Shown: positions 42,438 through 51,500, counted from the first letter of the stretch. The stretch: 64,000 nt of DNA from an uncultured Sphingomonadales bacterium (GCA_937898525.1 CALCBC010000015.1:62001-126000), one strand, 5' to 3'. The notes: a model not told the origin generated them from the sequence alone. Translations and numbers: made by a program.

Positions 42438-43858
42438 TAGTACCCGAGGATCGCCTTGACCTCGAGATACTCCTCGAGCCCGAACACCCCGTATTCGCGG
42501 CCGTTGCCCGACTGGCGGTAGCCGCCGAACGGGGCATGACCCGACCAGGCCGGGTAGTTGATGTGCACCTGCCCCGCGCGGATCCGGCGGGCCACCCGGC
42601 GGGCGGCTTCCCGGTCGGCCGACTGTACGTGCGAGCTGAGGCCATAGACCGTGGCGTTGGCGATGCGGATCGCGTCGTCCTCGTCGTCGTACGGCATCAG
42701 CACCAGCACCGGGCCGAAGATCTCCTCCTGGGCGATGCGCATCTCAGGAGTCACTTCCGAGAAGACGGTCGGCCGGGCGAAATAGCCCCGGTTGAGGCCG
42801 GGCGGGCGGCCGGGGCCGCCGCACACCAGCTTCGCGCCTTCCGCGATGCCCGCCTCGATCAGGCCCTGCACCTTGTCGAACTGCGGCGCGTTGGCGAGCG
42901 GGCCGAGCACCGTGGCCTCGTCGAGCGGGTCGCCGACGACTATGGCGCTGGCAGTCTCGGCCGCGAGGTCCTCGACTTCGGCGAGGCGCGCGCGCGGCAC
43001 GACCATTCGCGTCGGCGAGGCGCACGACTGGCCGACGTTGCGCATCATCCCGAGCACGCCCTTGGGCACGGCGGTCGCGAAATCGGCATCGGGCAGGAAC
43101 ACGTTGGGCGACTTGCCGCCGAGCTCCTGCACCACGCGCTTGATCGTTGGCGCGGCCGCCTGCGCCACGAGCACGCCGGCCCGGGTCGAGCCGGTGAACG
43201 AGACCATGTCGACGTCGGAATGCGCCGCCATTGCCGCGCCGACGGCCTCGCCCGTTCCGTTGACGAGATTGAACACGCCCGGCGGCGCCCCGGCGTCATG
43301 CATGACCTCGGCGAACAGCAGCGCGCTGAACGGCGACAGCTCGCTCGGCTTGAGCACCACCGTGCAGCCGGCGGCGATCGCCGGCGCAACCTTGGCGGTG
43401 ATCTGGTAGAGCGGCCAGTTCCACGGGGTGATCGCCGCGACCACGCCGATCGGCTCGCGGCGCACGTGAACCCCGTCGACGTCGCCTTCGAATTCGTAGC
43501 GGCGCAGCACGTCGATCGCCACGCGCACGTGCTCGATCCCGAAGTGGCATTGCCCGGCGCGGGCGAAGGTGATCGCCGCGCCCATCTCGGCGACGATCGC
43601 CTGCGCGAAGCGCTCGCTGCGCTCCTCGAGCAGGTCGCGGATACGCTCGAGCAGGGCGAGCCGGTCGGCCACCGGTGTCCGCGAGAACGATTCGAACGCG
43701 CGGCGCGCGGCCGCGACGGCAAGGTCGACGTCGGCCGGGGTGCCGGCGGCAATGTGCCCGATGACCTCCTCGCTCGCGGGATTGCGCACGGCGATGCGCG
43801 GCGCATCGGGGCGATCTACCCAGGCTCCGTCGATGTAGAAGCGAAGGTCGTCGGTCAT
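42437..43858 (-). CDS. Aldehyde dehydrogenase, possibly 4-hydroxymuconic semialdehyde dehydrogenase
   Basis: 473 residues from ATG 43858. NAD(P)-dependent ALDH superfamily: ITPWNWPLYQITAK, FTGSTRAG, the catalytic Glu in QELGGKSPN and Cys in GQSCASPTR, and EEIFGPVL. Its distance to the two-subunit hydroquinone dioxygenase genes (same strand, one gene between) resembles hapE, whose product oxidises 4-hydroxymuconic semialdehyde to maleylacetate. That substrate is inferred from context only. A 274-base gap without visible gene separates it from the PQQ dehydrogenase gene. Confidence 0.85.
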   Translation of the reverse strand: MTDDLRFYIDGAWVDRPDAPRIAVRNPASEEVIGHIAAGTPADVDLAVAAARRAFESFSRTPVADRLALLERIRDLLEERSERFAQAIVAEMGAAITFARAGQCHFGIEHVRVAIDVLRRYEFEGDVDGVHVRREPIGVVAAITPWNWPLYQITAKVAPAIAAGCTVVLKPSELSPFSALLFAEVMHDAGAPPGVFNLVNGTGEAVGAAMAAHSDVDMVSFTGSTRAGVLVAQAAAPTIKRVVQELGGKSPNVFLPDADFATAVPKGVLGMMRNVGQSCASPTRMVVPRARLAEVEDLAAETASAIVVGDPLDEATVLGPLANAPQFDKVQGLIEAGIAEGAKLVCGGPGRPPGLNRGYFARPTVFSEVTPEMRIAQEEIFGPVLVLMPYDDEDDAIRIANATVYGLSSHVQSADREAARRVARRIRAGQVHINYPAWSGHAPFGGYRQSGNGREYGVFGLEEYLEVKAILGY

Positions 43859-44132
43859 GGGCAATCCCCTGAAAAGCGTGGCCGGTCAAATGCCGCCGGG
43901 GTTCGGCGCTGTCGAGGTTCGCCCGCAGTGCGCCGCATGCTCACGACTGCCGGGCGCGCGAAGAGGGCGCGAAAGCCCCGATGTTGGCGCTCGCCATGGT
44001 TCTCGGCGAGCGCGCACCAGCCGGGGGGCGATACAACGACCCGGCGAAAGCGCGCCGACCTGCGGTGTTGGCCTGAAGCGAATCGAGCATCATGCGAACG
44101 TACCGGGAACGTGAGCGTGTAGGAAAGCGGTT

Positions 44133-46007
44133 TCAGCCTTCTCGCGAAGGCAGCGCGAAGGTCACGTAACGGCTCGGCCCCGGCGCGGGCTGCCCCTTGT
44201 GCGGGAACAGCCCGTCGCCGCCGACCGGGATGGTCACGAACTGGCGGCCGCCAACCTCGTAGATCGCGGGCACGCCCTCGGTGGCGGCATCCAGTTCGTG
44301 CTCCCACAGTACCGCGCCGGTGGCCGCGTCGCGGGCACGAAACGTGCGGTCGCCGGCGGTGCCGACGAACAGCAGCCCGCTCGCGGTGGCGACCGGGCCG
44401 CCGCGCGGCGCCTGGCTCCCGGTGCCGGTCACGCCCTGCTGCTCGAGCACCCAGCTCTCGCCGTTCGGCAGGTGGTAGAGCTGCTCCCCGGTGTTCATGT
44501 CGTAGGCGGTCAGGAACGAGAACGGCGGCTTGATCGCGGCCATCCCGTTCGACTGCAGCATGAAGTTGTAAGGCGAGCCGTACACAGGGATCTCCGGGCT
44601 CGCGTTCGGCATCGCCGCCCGGGTCTCCGGCCGGTTGTCGGGAACCAGTGTGTTGAGCGTCGGGATTTCGCGGCTGACCACGAACAGCCGCCCGCGTTCG
44701 GGATCGATCGCCGTGCCGCCCCAGCTGGTCCCGCCATTGTGACCTGGCATCGAGATCGAGCCACGCACGCTCGGTGGGGTGAACAGGCCCTCGTTGCGCG
44801 CGGTGCGCAGGATCTCGCGGATCTTCGCCTGGTCCTCTTCGGGGACATGCGGGTTGATGTCGGCCTCGGTGAAGCTTTGGCGCGAGAACGGCAGGGGCCA
44901 GGTCGGGAACGGCTGGGTCGGCGAGGCCTGCTCGCCGGGGACGTCGGATGCCGGGACCGGCCGCTCCTCGACCGGCCAGACCGGCTCGCCGGTGCGGCGG
45001 TCGAACGCGAACACGAATCCGTGCTTGGTGGCGATCACTACGGCGGGAATTTCCTGTCCGTCCTTGCGAATCGTCAGGAGCTTGGGGGCGCTCGGCAGAT
45101 CGTAGTCCCACAGGTCGTGGTGGACGGCCTGGAAGTGCCACAGCAGCTTGCCGGTGCGCGCGTCGAGCGCGAGCAGCGAATTGCCGTAGAGATTGTCGCC
45201 CGGCCGGTTACCGCCGTAGAAATCGAACCGCGGACTGCCTGTCGGGATGTAGGCGACGCCTGCCTCGGTATCGACCGTGAACTCGGACCAGTTGTGCCCG
45301 CCGCCGAAGGTCTCGCGGCCCATCTCGGGCCAGCTCTCGGAGCCGGGCTCGCCGATCCGCGGAATCATGTTGAAGGTCCACGCCAGGGCACCGGTGCGGA
45401 TGTCGTAGGCCTGGATGTTCGAGGGATAGGAGCCGTAGCCCTGCCCGCCGGGCAGCGAGACGATGAACAGGTCCTCGAACACCCGGCCCGGATTGCTCGT
45501 CATCAGCGGCCGCTCGGGAACGATCGAGCCCTCGGGCAGCGCGTCTCGCAGGTCGATGCTGAAGTTGGGCACGTACCTGCCGGTGCGCGCGTCGATCGCG
45601 CGGACGAGTCCCTCGTTGAGGAACACCAGCCGCCGGTCCGAGCCGTCGGCGCTCTGCCAGTAGTTGATCCCGCGCGACCCGATGCGCCCGGTGGCCTCGC
45701 TCTTCCACAACTCGCGCCCGGTCGCGGGATCGAGCGCGGCGATCTGCCCGCTGCCGGTCTGCACGTACATCGTGCCGTCGACGACGATCGGGTTGAACTG
45801 CGGCGGTGCGCCCTCGCCGGTAGGGTATTCCCAGACGACTTCGAGTTCGGCGACGTTCTCGGGCGTGATCTGGGTGAGGGCCGAGTACTGCGCGCTGTCC
45901 GGACCGCCGAGGTACTGGTCCCAGCCGAAGTAGTCGGGTTCCGCCGCCGCAGGATGCAGGGCGGCGAGCGCGGTGGCGAGAAGCAGGAAGCGAGCGGCCT
46001 TGGGCAT
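44133..46007 (-). CDS. Exported PQQ-dependent dehydrogenase (quinoprotein)
   Basis: 624 residues from ATG 46007. Signal peptide (MPKAARFLLLATALAALHPAAA). Eight-bladed propeller with W-motifs typical of quinoprotein alcohol/glucose dehydrogenases (YFGWDQYLGGPDSAQYSALT, GNSLLALDARTGKLLWHFQ, HHDLWDYDLPSAP, GAVLWEHELDAATEGVPAIY). It lacks the membrane domain of Gcd, so it is likely a soluble or peripheral periplasmic enzyme. Substrate unknown. It sits between the hydroquinone dioxygenase genes and the aldehyde dehydrogenase, so its substrate may be an aromatic alcohol or aldehyde; that is inference. Confidence 0.85.
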   Translation of the reverse strand: MPKAARFLLLATALAALHPAAAEPDYFGWDQYLGGPDSAQYSALTQITPENVAELEVVWEYPTGEGAPPQFNPIVVDGTMYVQTGSGQIAALDPATGRELWKSEATGRIGSRGINYWQSADGSDRRLVFLNEGLVRAIDARTGRYVPNFSIDLRDALPEGSIVPERPLMTSNPGRVFEDLFIVSLPGGQGYGSYPSNIQAYDIRTGALAWTFNMIPRIGEPGSESWPEMGRETFGGGHNWSEFTVDTEAGVAYIPTGSPRFDFYGGNRPGDNLYGNSLLALDARTGKLLWHFQAVHHDLWDYDLPSAPKLLTIRKDGQEIPAVVIATKHGFVFAFDRRTGEPVWPVEERPVPASDVPGEQASPTQPFPTWPLPFSRQSFTEADINPHVPEEDQAKIREILRTARNEGLFTPPSVRGSISMPGHNGGTSWGGTAIDPERGRLFVVSREIPTLNTLVPDNRPETRAAMPNASPEIPVYGSPYNFMLQSNGMAAIKPPFSFLTAYDMNTGEQLYHLPNGESWVLEQQGVTGTGSQAPRGGPVATASGLLFVGTAGDRTFRARDAATGAVLWEHELDAATEGVPAIYEVGGRQFVTIPVGGDGLFPHKGQPAPGPSRYVTFALPSREG

Positions 46008-46114
46008 GAACGTCCTTCGCGGGATCGTGAGGTTGGCGGGGGCTGCCGCTCGCAGGAACGGGCAGCCGATTATGGCGGCGGGCCGCGGGCCGTGCCGCAA
46101 GCATGGAAGGCGGG

Positions 46115-47104
46115 TCAGCCGAAATCGACGGGGTACGGCTTGAGCTCGCCGCTGGCGTATCGCTTCTCGAGCCCCGGCGTGCCGTTCTCGAGCACCATCA
46201 GCATCGAGCGCTTGGGGCTGAAGCCCTGGTGGCGAATGTCGGCGGGCATCGCGCAGACGTCGCCGGCCTTCATCACGATCGTGCCGCGCGGCTGGCCCGA
46301 GTTCTTGTCGGCGATCTGCCAGTGGATCTCGTCGGTCAGCTGGACGAACCACTCGTTGCGGTCGTTGCCGTGGATCACCGGCAGCATGTGCTCCTCGCTG
46401 GTCACGCAGCAGATGCTGGCGCCGGTCACCGCGGTGAACGACGGGTTCCAGGTCACGTCGGCGCGGGCGATGTGATCGAACAGGTTGATCGCGTGGAGCT
46501 GGCCCTCGAAGCCGGGCTCGCATTCGATCTCGGGCCGGTCGAACTCGAGGTCGGCGAAGGCGCGGTTGATCGGGTGCCCGGTCGCGTCTGAGCGCACCGG
46601 GGGCTCGCCCTCGAGCCCGAGCATGCGGCTCGCCGCGGCGAACCCGCGGACCAGCTCGTCGGTCCGCTCGACCGTCTTGGGGCCGAGCGGAGATCCCGTC
46701 TCGAGCGGCGCGCGCAACGGGTCGTAGCCCTCGTTGATCCAGTTCTGGCTGATCGTCTCGAACGCTTCCTTGACGACCTCCGCGGGGAAGGTCTCGAGAT
46801 GGTCGAGGCCCTTCGCCTTGTAGCCGGCGTCGTAGGCGCCCGCGAACAAGTCGACCGTGCCGTAGTGGTTGGTCGTGCCGAAAATGTCGTCGAAAAAGAT
46901 CCAGCCGTAGAAGAACCCCCAGCCGATATCGCGCACCATCGCGCGCAGGAAACGGTCGATCTCGATGATGTGGCTGCCCTTGGGCCAGCTCACGTGGGCG
47001 AAATACTCGTCGCGGGTGAACTCGAACCCGCCGAGCCGGTAGCTGGTGTAGCCGGTGTCCGGATCGGTGCCCGTGGCAGCGATTCTGGTGGTGATCGCGT
47101 CCAT
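46115..47104 (-). CDS. Hydroquinone 1,2-dioxygenase, large subunit (HapD-like)
   Basis: 329 residues, matching the size (about 38 kDa) of the large subunit of two-component hydroquinone dioxygenases (HapCD of Pseudomonas, HQDO of Sphingomonas TTNP3). The N-terminus TGYTSYRLGGFEFTRDEYFA, the HGNDRNEWFVQLTDEIHWQ segment and the GTIVMKAGDVCAMPADIRHQ cupin-like stretch support this. The Fe(II) enzyme opens the ring of hydroquinone to 4-hydroxymuconic semialdehyde. It starts 11 bases after the small-subunit stop. The metal ligands were not assigned. Confidence 0.85.
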   Translation of the reverse strand: MDAITTRIAATGTDPDTGYTSYRLGGFEFTRDEYFAHVSWPKGSHIIEIDRFLRAMVRDIGWGFFYGWIFFDDIFGTTNHYGTVDLFAGAYDAGYKAKGLDHLETFPAEVVKEAFETISQNWINEGYDPLRAPLETGSPLGPKTVERTDELVRGFAAASRMLGLEGEPPVRSDATGHPINRAFADLEFDRPEIECEPGFEGQLHAINLFDHIARADVTWNPSFTAVTGASICCVTSEEHMLPVIHGNDRNEWFVQLTDEIHWQIADKNSGQPRGTIVMKAGDVCAMPADIRHQGFSPKRSMLMVLENGTPGLEKRYASGELKPYPVDFG

Positions 47105-47115
47105 TCGCTCTCTCC

Positions 47116-47607
47116 TCAGGCCAGGGTGCAGATCTCGGACCAGCGCTTGACCGTTTCCGGCCCGTCCCGGGTCTGCACGATCGCCACCGCGGGTTTTGCC
47201 GCGCTCATCTGGTAGGCCGCCCCCTTCGGGAGCAGAACCTGGTGCCCGCGGCGTGCGGTCACGCGGCCCATGTTCGGCCCGTTGGGCACGCCGCCCAGGC
47301 GCACGGCGCCGCCTTCGTGCCCCGGGACCTGGTCGTCCGCGAGCTTGACGAAGCGGAACGTGACCTCGCCGTCCATCACCAGCGCGAATTCGTCGTGCGG
47401 CGCGGCGTACCACGGCGAGTCGCCCTCGATCCGCACGGTCTCGGCGACGTATTCGAGGTTCTGCACGACGGCCACGCGCTCGAATGGCGCTGACTTGCCG
47501 GCGACTTCGTAAATGTTGGAGAAGGCGTATTTCCTGAGATCGTCCGCCAGCTCGATCGAGCCCTTCTCGTAGGCGTCGAGCGACCCGACCTTGGTGTTGT
47601 ACGCCAC
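47116..47607 (-). CDS. Hydroquinone 1,2-dioxygenase, small subunit (HapC-like)
   Basis: 163 residues (about 18 kDa) from GTG 47607, the size of the small subunit of hydroquinone dioxygenases. It has a cupin-like core (DSPWYAAPHDEFALVMDGEV, VTARRGHQVLLPKGAAYQMS). Together with the large subunit it forms a heteromeric Fe(II) ring-cleavage enzyme. It is the first gene of the catabolic set; GAGGAGGATGC lies just before the start. A terminator for rpsI lies upstream, so it has its own promoter. Confidence 0.85.
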   Translation of the reverse strand: MAYNTKVGSLDAYEKGSIELADDLRKYAFSNIYEVAGKSAPFERVAVVQNLEYVAETVRIEGDSPWYAAPHDEFALVMDGEVTFRFVKLADDQVPGHEGGAVRLGGVPNGPNMGRVTARRGHQVLLPKGAAYQMSAAKPAVAIVQTRDGPETVKRWSEICTLA

Positions 47608-47700
47608 CGCGCATCCTCCTCGCTTGCGGCCCTCTTCGGGGTCTCGCGGACGATGGTAGCGCCGCGCGCGGTGAGCGCAACGGACGAAAATGTCGCACGA

Positions 47701-47731
47701 AAAAGGGCGGCCCTTCGCGGGACCGCCCTTC
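47701..47731 (-). terminator. Rho-independent terminator of rplM-rpsI
   Basis: On the reverse strand GGGCGGTCCC and GGGCCGCCC form a hairpin with a GCGAA-type loop (one bulged mismatch), followed by TTTTT (forward 47701-47705). It lies 24 bases after the rpsI stop. Confidence 0.88.
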
Positions 47732-47755
47732 TCGGGTTCCGGAGGAACCGGGAGA

Positions 47756-48292
47756 TCAGCGCTTCGAGAACTGGAAGCTGCGGCGGGCCTTGGCGCGGCC
47801 GTACTTCTTGCGCTCGACCACGCGGCTGTCGCGGGTCAGGAAGCCGGCAGCCTTGACCGTCGGGCGCAGCGCCGGCTCGTACTTGGCGAGCGCCTGGCTG
47901 ATGCCGTGCTTGACCGCACCGGCCTGTCCCGAAAGGCCGCCGCCCGAAACGGTGCAGACCACGTCGTACTGGCCCTCGCGGCCGGTGATCTGGAACGGCT
48001 GGTTGATGATCAGTCGCAGAGTCGGACGGGCGAAGAACACTTCCTGGTCGCGACCGTTGACGGTGATCTTGCCGGTGCCCGGCTTGAGCCACACGCGGGC
48101 GACGGCGTCCTTGCGGCGGCCGGTCGCGTAGGCGCGGCCCTGCGCGTCCAGCTCCTGTTCGCGCAGCGGGGCGTTCGAGACCTTCGGCGCCTCGGGCTCG
48201 CCCGTCGCGGGCGCCAGCGTCTGCAGGTCGGCGAGATCGGTGACGGTGCCGGTCTCGGGCGTTTCGGGGGCGTTGTCGGTTTCAGGGGCCAT
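47756..48292 (-). CDS. rpsI: 30S ribosomal protein S9
   Basis: 178 residues, with the S9 fold at about 55-178 (AYATGRRKDAVARVW; GLSGQAGAVKHGISQALAKY; KARRSFQFSKR at the C-terminus, whose tail contacts P-site tRNA). An N-terminal extension of about 50 acidic, Pro/Glu-rich residues is longer than in E. coli (130 residues) but usual in sphingomonads. The start overlaps the rplM stop by one base (TGATG). The last gene of the rplM-rpsI operon, it is followed by a terminator. Confidence 0.96.
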   Translation of the reverse strand: MAPETDNAPETPETGTVTDLADLQTLAPATGEPEAPKVSNAPLREQELDAQGRAYATGRRKDAVARVWLKPGTGKITVNGRDQEVFFARPTLRLIINQPFQITGREGQYDVVCTVSGGGLSGQAGAVKHGISQALAKYEPALRPTVKAAGFLTRDSRVVERKKYGRAKARRSFQFSKR

Positions 48293-48771
48293 CACTTGGC
48301 TGCCTTGTTCTTGCGGTTGAGCGAGGCGACGTCGAGCGTCACCGGCTGGTTGCCGGCGTGCGGGTGCTCGCTGCCGGCGTAGAGGTGCAGCGCCTTCATC
48401 TGCTGGCGCCCGAGCGGGCCGCGCGGGATCATCCGCTCGACCGCCTTCTCGAGCACGCGCTCGGGGAAGCGGCCGTCGAGCACCTTGTCGGCGGTGATCG
48501 CCTTGATCCCGCCGGGGTAGCCGGTGTGCTTGTAGTAGGTCTTCTCGGCCCGCTTGTTGCCGGTCAGGGCGACCTTGTCGACATTGATCACGACCACGTG
48601 GTCGCCGCAGTCGACGTGCGGGGTGAAGCTCGGCTTGTGCTTGCCGCGCAGGAGATTGGCGATGATCACTGCGAGGCGGCCGACGACCAGCCCCTCGGCA
48701 TCGATCAGGTGCCACTTCTTCTCGACCTCGGCCGGCTTGATCGACCGGGTGATCTTGCTGAGCGCCTTCAT
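48292..48771 (-). CDS. rplM: 50S ribosomal protein L13
   Basis: 159 residues from ATG 48771 (MKALSKITRSIKPAEVEKKW). Family motifs DAEGLVVGRLAVIIANLLRG, HVDCGDHVVVINVDKVALTG, and RMIPRGPLGRQQMKALHLY. First gene of the rplM-rpsI operon. In the leader a GCCCGC/GCGGGC hairpin (about 48824-48839) and a TTGACT box (48861-48866, reverse strand) are seen, which may be a regulatory hairpin and a -35 element. Confidence 0.96.
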   Translation of the reverse strand: MKALSKITRSIKPAEVEKKWHLIDAEGLVVGRLAVIIANLLRGKHKPSFTPHVDCGDHVVVINVDKVALTGNKRAEKTYYKHTGYPGGIKAITADKVLDGRFPERVLEKAVERMIPRGPLGRQQMKALHLYAGSEHPHAGNQPVTLDVASLNRKNKAAK

Positions 48772-48909
48772 GGCTGGGGTACCTTGCTGAAGAAACGTGT
48801 GGCGAGCCGATGAATCGCTCGGCCCGCGGGAGCGGGCGCTTTGTCGCGTCGAGGCTCGCAAGTCAAGCGAATCGGCGGGTTTGCGGAGAGGTAAAATAAT
48901 ACCGCCCGA

Positions 48910-49635
48910 TCAGGCGAGGGGGTCGAGCGTCCAGCTTTCGACCGTGCGGCGCCGGTCGACCCCGATCGCGGTGGTTACCTCGCGTCGCGCCTCGCGCATC
49001 AGCCCCGTCGCCGGCTCGCGCACCGCGTCGAAGGTCTGGCGAACCTCCCCCGTGCCTCCGCCCGGTAATGCGACCGTGCGGCGGTCGCTGCGCGGGCAGT
49101 CGACCGGAGCGAACAGGTCGCGCGGCAGCTCGGTCAGGATCGCGCCGGCGCTTCGGTGGACTGCCTCGACGAACGCACGCTGCCGTTCGCGCTCGGCCGG
49201 CGGATGGTCGCCCTGTTCGATCCGCGCCTCCGCCTCGCGCACCGCCTCGTCGAGTCGGGCCGTATCGACGGCCGGGTCCCCGCCGCGGATGATTCCTTCG
49301 AAGTCGAGGACGAGCGGGAACAGGCCGGTCTCGCGACGCTCGCGTTCGAGCCGGGCGAACTCGGCCAGCGCCTCGGGCGCGTCGACCTCGACGCCGACCT
49401 GCTCGCCCTCGACCCGGAAGCCGTCGGCCTGGCGCAAGAAGCGAATGGCGAAGCGGCGGGTGACCGCGAAGCTCGCGCCATCGGGAAGCTCGCGCTCGAG
49501 CCGCCGGGCGTAGAGCATCGGCGCCAGCGGCGGGTCGAAGGCTGCGCCATGCGAAGCTCCTCGTGCCGGGAGCGCCGCCAGCGCGACACCGCCGGCAGCG
49601 AGGCAGATCAGCGAGCGGCGGTCCAGGCTCCTCAT
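48910..49635 (-). CDS. Exported protein, function unknown
   Basis: 241 residues with a signal peptide whose N-region contains two arginines (MRSLDRRSLICLAAGGVALA), cleavage around residues 26-29. The mature part is charged and helical with one Cys (DLFAPVDCPRSDRRTV) and ends VESWTLDPLA. No family with assigned role recognised. The start overlaps the cutA stop by 4 bases, so it is co-translated with cutA and ctaA. Confidence 0.72.
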   Translation of the reverse strand: MRSLDRRSLICLAAGGVALAALPARGASHGAAFDPPLAPMLYARRLERELPDGASFAVTRRFAIRFLRQADGFRVEGEQVGVEVDAPEALAEFARLERERRETGLFPLVLDFEGIIRGGDPAVDTARLDEAVREAEARIEQGDHPPAERERQRAFVEAVHRSAGAILTELPRDLFAPVDCPRSDRRTVALPGGGTGEVRQTFDAVREPATGLMREARREVTTAIGVDRRRTVESWTLDPLA

Positions 49636-49958
49636 TGCGGGTCTTTCGCGCCGGCGAGTTCACCGAGCCACTCGGCCGTGGGAGCGGCGACCGCATCGAC
49701 CCGCCAGCCGAGCACCGCGGGCGTTTCATACGGATGGATTTCGGCGAGCCGCGCCGTCGCGCGGTCGAGCAGGCTCGCGTCGGTCTTGAACAGCACGGCG
49801 ATCTCGCACGCCTCGCCCCGCTCGCCGCGCCAGACGTAGAGCGAGCGCATTGGCGGCAGGATGTTGGCGCAGGCGACGAGCTCTTCGTCGAGCAGCTGCC
49901 GGGCCACCGCGGCCGCGCTGTCTTCGTCGGCGAACGGCGACCAGATCAGCGCGCTCAC
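49632..49958 (-). CDS. cutA: CutA1 family protein
   Basis: 108 residues from GTG 49958. Family motifs EELVACANILPPMRSLYVWRG and LFKTDASLLDRATARLAEIH with the conserved HPYETPAVLGW. CutA1 proteins form trimers that bind Cu2+; a role in divalent cation tolerance is reported in E. coli but unclear elsewhere. Overlaps the ctaA stop (GTGA) and the exported protein start. Confidence 0.92.
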   Translation of the reverse strand: MSALIWSPFADEDSAAAVARQLLDEELVACANILPPMRSLYVWRGERGEACEIAVLFKTDASLLDRATARLAEIHPYETPAVLGWRVDAVAAPTAEWLGELAGAKDPQ

Positions 49959-51016
49959 GTCCGTGTCTTTCGCCCGTGCACGTGCGCCCCCCACGCGGTC
50001 GCTGCGACCAGCAGCGCGCCGACCAGCTGGTGCAGCACCGCGAGCCACAGTGCGACGCCGGTCAGCACGGTGGCCACGCCGAGCAGGATCTGCGTGCCGA
50101 ACGCCGAGTGGATCGCGATCGAGGCACGACGTTCGGCACGCCGCACCTTGCGCGCCAGCACGACAAGGGCCGCCACCGCGACCCACGCCCACCAGCGGTG
50201 GAGGAAGTGCAGCAGGAACGGGTCGTGCGTCAGCGCCCATGCTGCGCCCTGCGACCAGTTCGCCTCGGGCACGAATCGTCCCTGCATGAGCGGCCAGGTG
50301 TCCGAGACGAGCCCGGCGTTGAGCCCTGCGACCCAGGCTCCGAGCAGCAGCTGGACGAACAGGATCAGCCCGGTGACGGTCGACAGCCCGGTCAGTCGCG
50401 CCGGCCGCGCGGAAGGATCGCGGTGCAGCGCGAGCAGGTCGAGCGCGGTCCACACGAGCCCGGCGAGGGTGAACAGCGCGGTCAGCAGGTGAACCGAGAG
50501 CCAGAAGTGGCTGACGTCGGTGACTTCGGCATTGAGGCCCGAGCGGACCATGTACCAGCCGAACACCCCCTGCAACGCCCCGAGCGCGAGCAGCGCCAGC
50601 AGCCGCGGCTTGTAGCCCGCGGGTATCGCGCCGCGCAGCCAGAACCACGCCAGCGGCAACGCGAAGGCTAGCCCGATCAGCCGGCCGAGCAGGCGGTGGA
50701 ACCACTCCCAGAAGTAGATGAACTTGTAGTCTGCCAGCGTCATGCCGGCCGGGCCGTTGATCTGACGGTACTCGCCGATCCGCTGGTAGGCCTCGAACTC
50801 GGCCTGCCACTGCGCGTCGGTCAGCGGCGGAATCGCGCCGGTGACCGGCTTCCACTCGGTGATCGACAGCCCGCTTTCGGTCAGCCGGGTGATGCCCCCG
50901 ACCGCGACGATCAACACCACCAGCGCAGCGACCGCGAGCAGCCAGCGCGCCAGCGCGAGCGGCCGCGTGCCGGCCTTAGCGGGCAGTGCTGCCCCGATTC
51001 CCGTCCCTGTGGCCAT
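49955..51016 (-). CDS. ctaA: Heme A synthase (COX15/CtaA)
   Basis: 353 residues from ATG 51016, about eight membrane helices. COX15 motifs: GGITRLTESGLSITEWKPV, FIYFWEWFHRLLGRLIG and FLHRWWAWVAV contain the haem-ligand His residues. It oxidises the methyl group of haem O to haem A for cytochrome aa3 oxidase. Type 2 form (no disulfide loop) as in alphaproteobacteria and mitochondria. Divergent from the MerC-domain gene across a 100-base gap. Confidence 0.95.
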   Translation of the reverse strand: MATGTGIGAALPAKAGTRPLALARWLLAVAALVVLIVAVGGITRLTESGLSITEWKPVTGAIPPLTDAQWQAEFEAYQRIGEYRQINGPAGMTLADYKFIYFWEWFHRLLGRLIGLAFALPLAWFWLRGAIPAGYKPRLLALLALGALQGVFGWYMVRSGLNAEVTDVSHFWLSVHLLTALFTLAGLVWTALDLLALHRDPSARPARLTGLSTVTGLILFVQLLLGAWVAGLNAGLVSDTWPLMQGRFVPEANWSQGAAWALTHDPFLLHFLHRWWAWVAVAALVVLARKVRRAERRASIAIHSAFGTQILLGVATVLTGVALWLAVLHQLVGALLVAATAWGAHVHGRKTRT

Positions 51017-51116
51017 GGCGGCGTAGGTGCGCCCGCAAGCGTCAAAGCGCAAGGGTGAGACGATCCGTCCCGGAGGGACTTGCGCAACGTTATACAGTTA
51101 CATAGATGGGGCCGCG

Positions 51117-51485
51117 ATGACGCAGGCATTTCCGTGGATTCGTGGCCGGCTGGACCGGATGGGCATGCTTCTGTCGTGCCTGTGCGCGGTGCACTGCGTG
51201 GTCGGGATCGTCATCGTCGCCGGCCTCGGGCTTGGCGGCAGCATCCTTCTCGATCCGATCTTTCACCGCGCCGGCCTGCTGCTGGCGATGATTATCGCCG
51301 GCGTCGCGATCGGCGTCGGCGCGATTCGCCACCGCCGCGCGGCCCCGTTCGTCGTGGCGATGACCGGACTCACCTTCATGGGCGGCGGGCTCGCGGTCGA
51401 GCACGGCGTCGAGGAAGCGGTGCTGACGATCATCGGCGTTTCGCTCGTGGCGCTCGGCCACATGCTCAACCTGCGCAGCCGCTAA
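51117..51485 (+). CDS. MerC-domain membrane protein
   Basis: 122 residues from ATG 51117. The first helix contains the MerC cysteine cluster (LLSCLCAVHC), and there are four membrane segments. MerC proteins were named as mercury transporters, but isolated chromosomal copies in sphingomonads are often near zinc regulation genes and may handle zinc. A partly palindromic GTTATA-N-type sequence 15-30 bases upstream resembles half of a Zur site. No merR, merT, merP or merA is present, so a mercury role is unlikely. Confidence 0.85.
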   Translation: MTQAFPWIRGRLDRMGMLLSCLCAVHCVVGIVIVAGLGLGGSILLDPIFHRAGLLLAMIIAGVAIGVGAIRHRRAAPFVVAMTGLTFMGGGLAVEHGVEEAVLTIIGVSLVALGHMLNLRSR

Positions 51486-51500
51486 CACCCTTTTCGGCCT

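Noticed and set aside
42344..44122. 592-codon forward open frame
   Set aside because: It is opposite the aldehyde dehydrogenase gene with intact catalytic motifs; it is a shadow of high GC.
44199..46475. 758-codon forward open frame
   Set aside because: It lies opposite the PQQ dehydrogenase gene, whose frame has clear motifs and a signal peptide; the forward frame has an artefactual composition.
51117..51485. Mercury resistance operon
   Set aside because: Only a MerC-domain gene is present; merR, merT, merP and merA are absent nearby.
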